Part shown: positions 1 to 6,529 of the stretch, in pieces
Position numbering within the stretch: position 1 is the stretch's first letter
Layout: the number at the start of each line of letters is the position of its first letter
Assembly: GCA_026416895.1 (NCBI GenBank)
Contig: JAOAEH010000089.1
Span: 1 to 12,311 of the forward strand
Direction: 5' to 3'
Source: Elusimicrobiales bacterium
GTDB lineage: Bacteria > Elusimicrobiota > Elusimicrobia > Elusimicrobiales > UBA9959
Length of the DNA stretch: 12,311 bases
The notes under the pieces: generated by a model
Seen by the model: the letters and a program-made list of their open reading frames with translations, nothing else
The model's database searches: none
Told to the model about the DNA's origin: nothing
Position numbers and translations under genes: made by a program

Positions 1-1
1 G

Positions 2-1411
2 TCATATGGTTATGATAAAATAGAAAGAATTTATAAAAATTTTTATTCTGCTTATAATAAATATAAAGTTTCATATAACTCAATAAAATCTTCTTCATTT
101 TTAAATAATATAAATATTTATCCTAATAGAGTAATTAAACCTTTTTATATTCCATCTGATCAATACTTTAAATCTCAGTACTACTTATATAAAATTAAAG
201 CTCCACAAGCTTGGGATTTTGAAGTGTATAATACTGCAATATCTCTTGCTCTTATTGATAGCGGCATTGATCCAACAAATCCTGATTTTTATGAAATTTT
301 GTACGCTACACAAGTTGTTATAAAAGAAGACTGTAATGTTATAAGTAGTTGGGAGGAATATTTTCCTAATTTTCAACAGTCAAATCCAAATGGATTTCCT
401 CATGGAACAGCTGTTGCTGGAGTTGCTGCTGCAGTTAGAAATAATAATTTTGGTATTTCTGGAATAGCTAAGATGAAAATATATTCTTTTGATGTTTTTA
501 GAGGTTTTTGTGATGGAGATGGTTTTTTAACCGAAAAAGGGCTTGTAAAGGCACTTGAGTTTGTTAAAGATAGATTTTCTTCTATTCCAGGTAAAGTTAT
601 AATAAACATGAGTCTTGGAGCTATGGGTGAATGTAGTCCATTAGTTTCTTCTATTATTAATGAATTGTATAATTATGATAGTGGAAAAAAATTTATTTTA
701 GTTGCTGCAACTGGAAATGATGGTATTGAATATGTAGCTATGCCTGCAAACTGTAGTGGAGTTGTTAGTGTTGGAGCTACGAATGAAGTTGATGAAGTTG
801 CGTCTTTTTCTTGTTATGGAAATGTTATGAAGATAAATGGTTTAACAGCACCTGGAGTTAATATATTTACGACACTGCCTGGAAGTAATTGGAGTAATTT
901 TTACAATGAAGGAATTATTAGTGGAACATCTTTTGCTGCTCCAATAGTTTCTGGTGTTATGGGTGCTGTTTGGGCAAAAAGACCTAATTATACTAATTCT
1001 CAAATTATTGATATTGTTAAAAAAACTGCAAGAGATATAAATGAAGATGGACCTGATAAAAAATATGGGTGGGGTATAGTTGATATGTATAAAGCGTTAT
1101 CTTATCTTGAAGCTGATTTGACTGAAAAAGGTATAAATGATGATTTAGTTGCTTGGCCTAATCCTTTTTATATATCTAAACATGGTTATATTAAATTTTC
1201 TATTAAAAATTCTATTCTCTATCCAGATGATAAACTTATGATTTTTGACTTCTCAGGTGCATTTGTAGCTTGGGCAGAAAAAGATTCAACTAAAGGTTTT
1301 TTATGGGATGGAAAAAATTCTGCTGGATATTATGTCGCTCCTGGGGCCTATATTGCTTATTATAAATCCGAAAAAGGGACTGCTAAAACAAAATTTGTTT
1401 TGTTTAGATGA
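2..1411 (+). CDS. Subtilisin-like serine protease (S8) with FlgD-like C-terminal domain, 5' partial
   Basis: Secreted-type subtilase cut by the left edge. The frame is open from base 2 with no stop, so the GTG at 224 is internal, not the start; the 74 codons before it hold the family's typical lead-in to the catalytic domain (Gln-Tyr-Tyr-Leu, then Ala-Pro-Gln-Ala-Trp-Asp). In visible numbering the triad is Asp86 (LALIDSGID), His134 (PHGTAVAG) and Ser310 (GTSFAAP), with oxyanion Asn239 (TGND); all are present, so it should be active. Residues about 375-469 form a separate beta domain with WPNPF, FDFSG, WDGKN and a VAPGAYI strand, ending KFVLFR. This matches FlgD-Ig-like or secretion/sorting C-terminal domains of exported proteins. 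The signal peptide and propeptide would lie off-window. The stop overlaps the next gene's start (ATGA, 1408-1411). Family is certain; substrate and export route are unknown. Confidence 0.93.
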   Translation, partial: SYGYDKIERIYKNFYSAYNKYKVSYNSIKSSSFLNNINIYPNRVIKPFYIPSDQYFKSQYYLYKIKAPQAWDFEVYNTAISLALIDSGIDPTNPDFYEILYATQVVIKEDCNVISSWEEYFPNFQQSNPNGFPHGTAVAGVAAAVRNNNFGISGIAKMKIYSFDVFRGFCDGDGFLTEKGLVKALEFVKDRFSSIPGKVIINMSLGAMGECSPLVSSIINELYNYDSGKKFILVAATGNDGIEYVAMPANCSGVVSVGATNEVDEVASFSCYGNVMKINGLTAPGVNIFTTLPGSNWSNFYNEGIISGTSFAAPIVSGVMGAVWAKRPNYTNSQIIDIVKKTARDINEDGPDKKYGWGIVDMYKALSYLEADLTEKGINDDLVAWPNPFYISKHGYIKFSIKNSILYPDDKLMIFDFSGAFVAWAEKDSTKGFLWDGKNSAGYYVAPGAYIAYYKSEKGTAKTKFVLFR

Positions 1412-1749
1412 AAATTTTATATAATACTACGAAAAATTTAATTGTTAGTCAAAATTTATTTATTGCAGATACATTTTTAAGAAGACTTTTGGGTCTAATA
1501 CCTAAGAAGGAAATAAGGACAGATGAGTCTTTAATGATTCCATATTGTTTTTCTGTTCATAGTTTTTTTATGTCTTTCTCAATAGATGTAGTTTTTGTTG
1601 ATAAATGTTTTAAGGTTATAGAAATAATTACTCTTAAACCTTGGAGATTTTCAAAGGTTTATTTTAATGCTAAACACGTTTTCGAATTTAGTAGTAATTA
1701 TGTATATGATAAAATATCTATTGGAGATGTGCTAGAAATTAGAGGATAA
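1408..1749 (+). CDS. DUF192 family protein
   Basis: Small 113-residue protein of the DUF192 family, whose biochemical role is not established. Family hallmarks are in order: an RRLLGL segment (residues 25-30), HSFFM (51-55; usually H-T/S-F-x-M), IDVVFVD (59-65), LKPW (76-79), a degenerate 'VLEL-aG' strand (VFEFSS, 91-96) and the closing IGDVLEI. I see no signal peptide or membrane segment, whereas many relatives have one. The start overlaps the protease stop by 4 nt and has no clear Shine-Dalgarno sequence, which suggests translational coupling. The pilus ATPase gene begins 5 nt after its stop. Members are often single-domain accessory genes, so the position between a secreted protease and a secretion ATPase is the only functional hint. 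Confidence 0.8.
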   Translation: MKILYNTTKNLIVSQNLFIADTFLRRLLGLIPKKEIRTDESLMIPYCFSVHSFFMSFSIDVVFVDKCFKVIEIITLKPWRFSKVYFNAKHVFEFSSNYVYDKISIGDVLEIRG

Positions 1750-1754
1750 ATATA

Positions 1755-3542
1755 ATGAATGTGTTGCAGAGAAAAAAAAACATAGAAGAAATTCTTATAA
1801 ACAATTTAATAATTAAAGATAAAAATGAATATGATAACTATTTTAGAGAGGCTTTAAGTTTAAAAAAAGATATAATTTCTTATTTATGCGAGAAGAAAAT
1901 TATTACTGATGAGTTAAAGCTTCTTAAGATTTTAAGTTATGAATTTGGATATAAAGCTGTTGATTTATCAAAAGTTGAGCCTAATCAAGATGTGCTTTCA
2001 ATTATACCTGAGCAGATAGCAAGAAAGTATACATGTATTGCTTTTCATAAGAAACAAAATGATTTATATGTAGCGATGGCTGAACCGCGAGATTTTTTAG
2101 TAGTTGAAGATATATCTCTTAGAACAGGTTATAATATTGTTCCTTACCTTTCACTTCCTCATTGGATAAATAAATTAATAGAAAAAGCTTATGGAGTTCA
2201 TAAAGCAGTAAGTGTACAAAAGATAGTTGAAGAAATTTCTCAAAAAACTACAGAATTTGAGATATCTAAGATTTCGGAAGAAAAAAAAGATATAACTGAA
2301 ATAGATCCTTCTGCTCCAGAAGTAGAGAAAATAGTTAATGGTATATTTTTAACAGCTTTAAGCATGAAAGCCAGTGATATACATATTGAACCATTTGAAG
2401 ATCCATCTGGTAAAAATTCGAAAATAATTGTTAGATATAGGGTTGATGGTATTTTAAAACCTGCTCCGTTTAATATACCTTGGAGTTTTAGAAATGCAGT
2501 TATTACAAAAATAAAAATTATGACTAACTCTATGAATATTGCAGAAAAAAGAATTCCTCAAAGTGGTAGAATACAACTTATAGCTGGTGGCAATCCAATA
2601 GAATTTAGAGTTGAAGTTATTCCAACTGTTTATGGAGAATCTTCTGTTATAAGAATACTTGATAGAAAAGCAATACAAGTTGATATAAAAAAGTTGGGAT
2701 TTTTAGATGATACATTAGAAAAATTTCTTAAACTTCTTGAAGGTATAGGTGGTAAAAAGAATTTTGGACTTATACTTGTATGTGGTCCTACTGGTTCTGG
2801 TAAATCAACTACACTTTATGCTGCTTTAAATTATGTTAATAGGCCAGATATTAAAATAATTACTGCCGAACATCCGGTAGAATATAATATTGATGGAATA
2901 ATTCAAGTTCCTGTAAATCCAGATATAAAATTAGGAGAAAATAAAAAATTTGATTTTGCTTTAGCACTTAGATCTTTTTTGAGACTTGATCCAGACGTAA
3001 TAATGGTTGGTGAAATAAGGGACCGTGAAACAGCTGAAATAGCTATGGAAGCAGCAATGACTGGTCATTTAGTTTTTTCTACAATACATACAAATGATGC
3101 TCCTTCAAGTGTTTCAAGATTAATTGAAATGAGTATACCAAATTATATTGTTGCTTCTACGTTGAAAGCAGTTTTATCTCAAAGGCTTGCAAGAAGATTA
3201 TGTGATGATTGTAAGATAAGCTATAAAATAAAACCTGAAGAGATAAAAGTATTTGAGGAATATGGGATTGAACTTAAAGATGAGTCAATTTTATTATACA
3301 TGCCAGGAGGTTGTAAAAATTGTAATGAAACTGGTTTTAAAGGTAGAATTGGTTTACATGAGCTTTTAGTAATGGATGATAAGCTTAGGGAATTTATACT
3401 TAAAGAATATGCAAGTGAACCTATTAGAAAGTTTGCTATATCAAGAGGTATGAGACCTCTTATTGTAGATGGTTTAATTAAAGTATTAAAAGGTTTAACC
3501 ACAGTTAAAGAAGTTTTAGGCGGAAATGTTACAGAAAGATAA
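1755..3542 (+). CDS. pilB: Type IV pilus assembly / type II secretion ATPase (PilB/GspE family)
   Basis: Cytoplasmic hexameric ATPase that powers pilin polymerisation. It has 595 residues, about normal for PilB/GspE. Residues about 50-150 form a GspE-N/MshEN-type N-terminal domain; 183-310 are the N2 domain, with SDIHIEPF near 207-214; the C-terminal RecA-like domain has Walker A GPTGSGKS (344-351), Walker B DPDVIMVGEIRD (412-423) and a His box at STIHTND (about 442-448). A zinc-binding insert has Cys483, Cys486, Cys520 and Cys523 (CxxC...CxxC), typical of PilB/GspE and absent from PilT. GAGG (1742-1745) sits 9 nt before the ATG. PilB is preferred over GspE because pilin and prepilin peptidase genes lie about 2-3.5 kb away, but no platform-protein gene is visible to settle it. 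A run of nine A (1772-1780) falls at codons 6-9. Confidence 0.93.
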   Translation: MNVLQRKKNIEEILINNLIIKDKNEYDNYFREALSLKKDIISYLCEKKIITDELKLLKILSYEFGYKAVDLSKVEPNQDVLSIIPEQIARKYTCIAFHKKQNDLYVAMAEPRDFLVVEDISLRTGYNIVPYLSLPHWINKLIEKAYGVHKAVSVQKIVEEISQKTTEFEISKISEEKKDITEIDPSAPEVEKIVNGIFLTALSMKASDIHIEPFEDPSGKNSKIIVRYRVDGILKPAPFNIPWSFRNAVITKIKIMTNSMNIAEKRIPQSGRIQLIAGGNPIEFRVEVIPTVYGESSVIRILDRKAIQVDIKKLGFLDDTLEKFLKLLEGIGGKKNFGLILVCGPTGSGKSTTLYAALNYVNRPDIKIITAEHPVEYNIDGIIQVPVNPDIKLGENKKFDFALALRSFLRLDPDVIMVGEIRDRETAEIAMEAAMTGHLVFSTIHTNDAPSSVSRLIEMSIPNYIVASTLKAVLSQRLARRLCDDCKISYKIKPEEIKVFEEYGIELKDESILLYMPGGCKNCNETGFKGRIGLHELLVMDDKLREFILKEYASEPIRKFAISRGMRPLIVDGLIKVLKGLTTVKEVLGGNVTER

Positions 3543-4374
3543 TACTAGGTTTTATAAAGATATACGAATAGAGGACTTTTTTGATATTTATTTTTATCAT
3601 CCATTAGGTTTTAAAATTGCTTTGTTTTTTAAGAATTTTAATTTTTCCCCTACTTTTGTTTCTATTATATCAATGATTATAGGAGTTTTAGGAGGTTTAC
3701 TTATATATAAAGGTTATTTTATTTTTGGAAGTATTTTTGTTGTTTTATCTAGTGTTTTTGATAGTGCTGATGGACAACTTGCAAGAATGAGAGATTTATC
3801 ATCTAATTTTGGAAGAATCATTGATGGGTTGTGTGGGTATATAGTATTTATTTCTGTTTATATTGCTTTGTATTTTAGATTTAAAGATACACATGGCGAA
3901 TTAAGTTATCTATTAATTATGTTTTTTGCAGGTTTTTCTAATATTGTCCAAAATAGCATATATGATTTTTATAGAACTTCATTTATTGCAGTTAAAGAGC
4001 AAAATTATTCCTTTCTGTTATCAGATTTGTCATCGAAGTTTCTTTCTCTAATATATGGCTTATATATTTTTATTCAAAGAATTTTATTGTCTAGACATAT
4101 TCAACTTTTAAATTTGATTAAGTTAAATAGAGGTCAAAGTTTTAATGAAATTAAGAAAATTTATGAAGAAACTTTTCTTCCAAACATTCAACTTGTAAAT
4201 ATTCTTGGTGATAATTGGAAAATAAATGGTTTAATTATGCTTAGTTTAGTAGGTAGAATTGATTTGTTTTTTTGGTATGTTGCTATAGTTTTAAATTTAA
4301 TACTTATCATAGTGATTTTTATTCAAAGAAAAAATGAAAAATTAATTTTAAATATTTTTAAGGAGAGATTATGA
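3526..4374 (+). CDS. CDP-alcohol phosphatidyltransferase-like membrane protein
   Basis: Integral membrane protein of 282 residues. Known members move a phosphatidyl group from a CDP-linked donor to an alcohol acceptor, making phospholipid head groups. The signature D-xx-DG-xx-AR-x8-G-xxx-D-xxx-D is readable at residues 79-104: Asp79, Asp82-Gly83, Ala86-Arg87, Gly96 and Asp100 are in place, but the last position (104), normally the proposed catalytic Asp, is Gly (codon 3835-3837). Hydrophobic segments lie near 42-62, 64-79, 103-118, 125-140, 160-180 and 245-267. The family's core is about 200 residues, so the polar 185-240 stretch is extra. The start overlaps the end of pilB by 17 nt, and the stop overlaps the next gene (ATGA). 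Fold confidence is high; acceptor, and whether it is catalytic, are unknown. Confidence 0.75.
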   Translation: MLQKDNTRFYKDIRIEDFFDIYFYHPLGFKIALFFKNFNFSPTFVSIISMIIGVLGGLLIYKGYFIFGSIFVVLSSVFDSADGQLARMRDLSSNFGRIIDGLCGYIVFISVYIALYFRFKDTHGELSYLLIMFFAGFSNIVQNSIYDFYRTSFIAVKEQNYSFLLSDLSSKFLSLIYGLYIFIQRILLSRHIQLLNLIKLNRGQSFNEIKKIYEETFLPNIQLVNILGDNWKINGLIMLSLVGRIDLFFWYVAIVLNLILIIVIFIQRKNEKLILNIFKERL

Positions 4375-5075
4375 TTATAAAAGTAATCTGTTTTTTTGCA
4401 AATATTATTTTAGCATCAAATTATTCAAGTTTTTATAATACTAACAATATAAATTCAATTAAAGCTTTTGCTAAAGATATGTCTTTTTTGACAACATCTT
4501 CTGTCTTCTATAGTGGTAGAACATTAGGCTTTGGTGGTTTTTCTGTGAATTATAAAAATTCTTATCTTATAAAAAATTTAGATAAAAATTCAGTTTTTGA
4601 AAAAAAAGGTATAAATATTTCTTTTATTCAAATAGAAACAGGTCTTCCTTATCGTATAGACAGTTTTTTAAGAGCTGGATGGAGTGATGGATATAATTTA
4701 ATTGGTGGTGGAGTTAAATATGGACTTAAAAATGTTACTGATGAATTATATGGAATAAATCTTATAATATCTTTTTATTCACATATGGGGCTTTATAAAC
4801 ATTTTTATATATTATCTTTTGGTAGCCACCTATTGATGTCAACTAAAATATCCAACTACATTATGCCTTTTATAGGTGGAGGATTTGATAATTCTAAGTT
4901 TGTTGTTAAATCACATTCAGATTTAGCTATGATAGGTAATAAATTCTATGATATGTTATATAAAGGGATTTGTGGTTTAAGATTTAAGTTTGGTTGGTTT
5001 AATTTTTCAGCTTCTTATGAAATGTCAAATTTAGGTTCTTATCTTTTAAGTGGCACTTCCGGTATTAGATTTTAA
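4371..5075 (+). CDS. Predicted secreted/outer-membrane beta-barrel protein, unrecognised family
   Basis: I do not recognise the family. The first ~16 residues (MIIKVICFFANIILAS) look like a short signal peptide: one Lys, a hydrophobic core and small residues before a likely cleavage. The rest is rich in Gly, Ser and aromatics with alternating hydrophobic/polar stretches (for example GLRFKFGWFNFSASYE near 202-217) that read as amphipathic beta strands. The chain ends in Gly-Ile-Arg-Phe; a C-terminal Phe is the usual BAM-recognition end of outer-membrane barrels. A length of 234 residues fits a small barrel of roughly 8-10 strands. A strong AGGAGAG (4361-4367) precedes the ATG, which overlaps the upstream stop (ATGA). 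It is last in the run; its stop is 5 nt from the convergent smpB stop. It could be an outer-membrane partner of the protease or pilus genes, but this is inference. Confidence 0.6.
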   Translation: MIIKVICFFANIILASNYSSFYNTNNINSIKAFAKDMSFLTTSSVFYSGRTLGFGGFSVNYKNSYLIKNLDKNSVFEKKGINISFIQIETGLPYRIDSFLRAGWSDGYNLIGGGVKYGLKNVTDELYGINLIISFYSHMGLYKHFYILSFGSHLLMSTKISNYIMPFIGGGFDNSKFVVKSHSDLAMIGNKFYDMLYKGICGLRFKFGWFNFSASYEMSNLGSYLLSGTSGIRF

Positions 5076-5080
5076 TGTTT

Positions 5081-5539
5081 TTACATTCCTATTTCTCTTT
5101 TTGTTTCTCTTTTAATATCTCTTTCTTTTAAGTATTCTTTTTTGTTGTATTTCTTTTTACCTTTCGCTATTGCTATTTTCAATTTTGCCCAACCATTTTT
5201 TAAAAAAAGTTCAAGTACAATTATAGTAAAACCTTTTTTTTCTATTTGAGATTCTATTTTTTTAATCTCGTTTTTGTTTAGTAGCAGTTTTCTTTTTCTA
5301 AATGGGTCTAAGATAATTGATGTGTTGAACTTATAAGGATTTATTTGCATTCCATAAATAAAAGCTTCTCCGTTTTCTATTTTTACAAATGCAGAGTTTA
5401 TATTTACATGTCTTTGTCTTATAGATTTTATTTCTGGTCCCTTGAGCTCTATTCCAGCTATATATGTGTCAAATATTTCATAATCGAATTTTGCTCTTCT
5501 GTTTGTGGCTATGAGTTCTAGTTTATCGTTTTTTTTCAT
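5081..5539 (-). CDS. smpB: SsrA-binding protein SmpB
   Basis: RNA-binding partner of tmRNA in trans-translation, which releases stalled ribosomes and tags the unfinished peptides. It has 152 residues, the usual size. Visible family marks are NRRAKFDYEI (13-22), AGIELKGPEIKSIR (28-41), NPYKF (67-71), DPFRKRKLLL (78-87), KGFTIIVLELF (102-112) and the basic tail GKKKYNKKE (127-135), which replaces the common GKK-x-DKR-E; the Asp of DKR is Asn here. The only start that fits the N-terminus is the ATG at 5539. There is no Shine-Dalgarno sequence, and the promoter (5547-5575) would start transcription within about 2 nt of it, so the mRNA may be leaderless. It is divergent from tRNA-Leu and convergent with the barrel gene. 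No tmRNA gene is visible in the window. Confidence 0.95.
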   Translation of the reverse strand: MKKNDKLELIATNRRAKFDYEIFDTYIAGIELKGPEIKSIRQRHVNINSAFVKIENGEAFIYGMQINPYKFNTSIILDPFRKRKLLLNKNEIKKIESQIEKKGFTIIVLELFLKNGWAKLKIAIAKGKKKYNKKEYLKERDIKRETKREIGM

Positions 5540-5543
5540 AAAA

Positions 5544-5549
5544 TATAAT
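5544..5549 (+). promoter_or_regulatory. Candidate -10 element for tRNA-Leu and prepilin peptidase
   Basis: A perfect TATAAT on the plus strand sits 30 nt before the tRNA 5' end; transcription would start near 5556 and leave a leader of about 24 nt for RNase P to remove. The -35 region (around 5521-5527, inside smpB) matches poorly. The element shares bases with the smpB -10 on the other strand. Confidence 0.45.
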
Positions 5550-5575
5550 TTAGCATTTAGTTCATTTTATGTCAA
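5547..5575 (-). promoter_or_regulatory. Sigma-70-type promoter of smpB
   Basis: On the minus strand there is a perfect -35 TTGACA (5570-5575), a 17-nt spacer and an extended -10, TGC-TAAATT (hexamer 5547-5552; 4/6 match plus TG). The predicted transcription start is near 5540, directly beside the smpB ATG at 5539. Confidence 0.7.
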
Positions 5576-5579
5576 AACT

Positions 5580-5665
5580 GCCGAAGTGGCGGAATTGGCA
5601 GACGCGTACGGCTCAGAACCGTATGTCCTAAAAGGACTTTGAGGGTTCGAATCCCTCCTTCGGCA
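5580..5665 (+). tRNA. tRNA-Leu(CAG)
   Basis: Class II tRNA. The acceptor stem GCCGAAG (5580-5586) pairs with CTTCGGC (5658-5664), discriminator A at 5665. The anticodon stem TACGG/CCGTA encloses the loop CTCAGAA, with anticodon CAG at 5614-5616 reading CUG. A long variable arm has a GTCC...GGAC stem, and the T arm is GAGGG-TTCGAAT-CCCTC. CCA is not encoded. Position 37 is A, not the G that TrmD would methylate beside G36. The prepilin peptidase start is 13 nt downstream with no terminator between, so one transcript probably carries both. Confidence 0.95.
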
Positions 5666-5678
5666 TAATGAGGAAAGT

Positions 5679-6455
5679 ATGAGTATTTATCTATTAATAT
5701 TTTTTATAGGAACATGTATAGGAAGTTTTTTGAATGTTGTAATATATAGAAGCATAAAAGGTATATCTATAATATCCCCACCTTCTTTTTGTCCTTTTTG
5801 TAAAACTCCAATAAAATGGTACGATAATATACCTGTCTTTAGTTATATTTTTTTAGGTGGAAAGTGTAGAGTATGTTTGTCTAGTATTCCTATAAAATAC
5901 CTTATTGTAGAGTTAATATCAGGTATTTTAACACTTATTTTTTATATTAAGTGGTGGCATTTAAATTATTGGTGGTTTTTTGGCTCTATTTTAATTATAT
6001 ATCTGCTGGTAATTATCTCTGTTATTGATATTGAAATAATGATGTTATCTGATTTGTTTTCTTATCTTCTTGCATTATTAGGTCTTATTTTTTCATTTTC
6101 AAATCCTATGTTTGAGGGTGTTTTTCATAAAAAATTATTAAGTTCGTTTCTTGGTATTTTTTTAGGAGCAGGTTTTATGTATTTGCTTATGGTTTTAGCT
6201 AAGTTTATATATAAAAAGGAAGCAGTTGGAGAAGGAGATGTTTTTTTAATGGGTGGTATTGGTAGTATAGTAGGTTATAGTGGTATATTTGATATCATTT
6301 TTATATCATCATTTTTAGGAACAATTTATGGTGTTTATCTGATAATTTTAAAAAGAGCATCAAAGCATTCGGCTATACCTTTTGGCCCTTTTTTAGCAAT
6401 TGCGTGTACAATTAAAATCTTTCATCCTTTTGAAATTTATTCTATTTTTATATAG
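5679..6455 (+). CDS. pilD: Prepilin peptidase (PilD/GspO family, A24 aspartic protease)
   Basis: Inner-membrane aspartic protease that removes the leader of type IV prepilins and methylates the new N-terminus. At 258 residues it is close to the normal length. The N-terminal part has GSFLNVVIYR (15-24) and the zinc-binding pair Cys38-x2-Cys41 / Cys63-x2-Cys66, marking the bifunctional form that carries the methyltransferase domain. The catalytic aspartates are Asp117 (in VIDIEIMMLSD, where the usual Pro before the second Asp is Ser) and Asp187 in the GEGD motif (184-187). The remainder is hydrophobic and fits about eight membrane helices. GAGGA (5670-5674) precedes the ATG. The gene follows tRNA-Leu by 13 nt and is convergent with the pilin gene, its likely substrate, sharing the hairpin terminator at 6460-6487. 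Confidence 0.95.
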   Translation: MSIYLLIFFIGTCIGSFLNVVIYRSIKGISIISPPSFCPFCKTPIKWYDNIPVFSYIFLGGKCRVCLSSIPIKYLIVELISGILTLIFYIKWWHLNYWWFFGSILIIYLLVIISVIDIEIMMLSDLFSYLLALLGLIFSFSNPMFEGVFHKKLLSSFLGIFLGAGFMYLLMVLAKFIYKKEAVGEGDVFLMGGIGSIVGYSGIFDIIFISSFLGTIYGVYLIILKRASKHSAIPFGPFLAIACTIKIFHPFEIYSIFI

Positions 6456-6459
6456 AAAA

Positions 6460-6487
6460 CCTCCTCTTTTAAAATTAAAAGAGGAGG
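6460..6487. terminator. Hairpin terminator between prepilin peptidase and pilin genes
   Basis: A perfect inverted repeat: 6460-6472 (CCTCCTCTTTTAA) pairs with 6475-6487 in 13 bp, of which about 11 can form around a small AT loop. On the minus strand it is followed at once by TTTTC, a fair intrinsic terminator for the pilin gene. On the plus strand the T run comes 14 nt later (6502-6507), so termination of the peptidase transcript is less typical. It probably serves both directions. Confidence 0.8.
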
Positions 6488-6529
6488 CATATAAATAAAA
6501 ATTTTTTAAATTAAATTCTTATATATAGA

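Noticed and set aside
224..226. GTG at 224 as the start of the subtilase gene
   Set aside because: The same frame is open back to base 2, and the preceding codons encode conserved subtilase lead-in residues, so the gene is cut by the window edge.
2454..3502. Minus-strand open frames inside pilB
   Set aside because: They lie opposite the conserved ATPase core and encode no recognisable protein.
5075..5081. A terminator between the convergent barrel gene and smpB
   Set aside because: The 5-nt gap and flanking bases show no convincing hairpin; transcripts may end inside the opposite genes.
5540..5579. A tmRNA (ssrA) gene beside smpB
   Set aside because: Only 40 nt separate smpB from tRNA-Leu, and no tRNA-Ala-like ends with a tag frame are visible elsewhere in the window.
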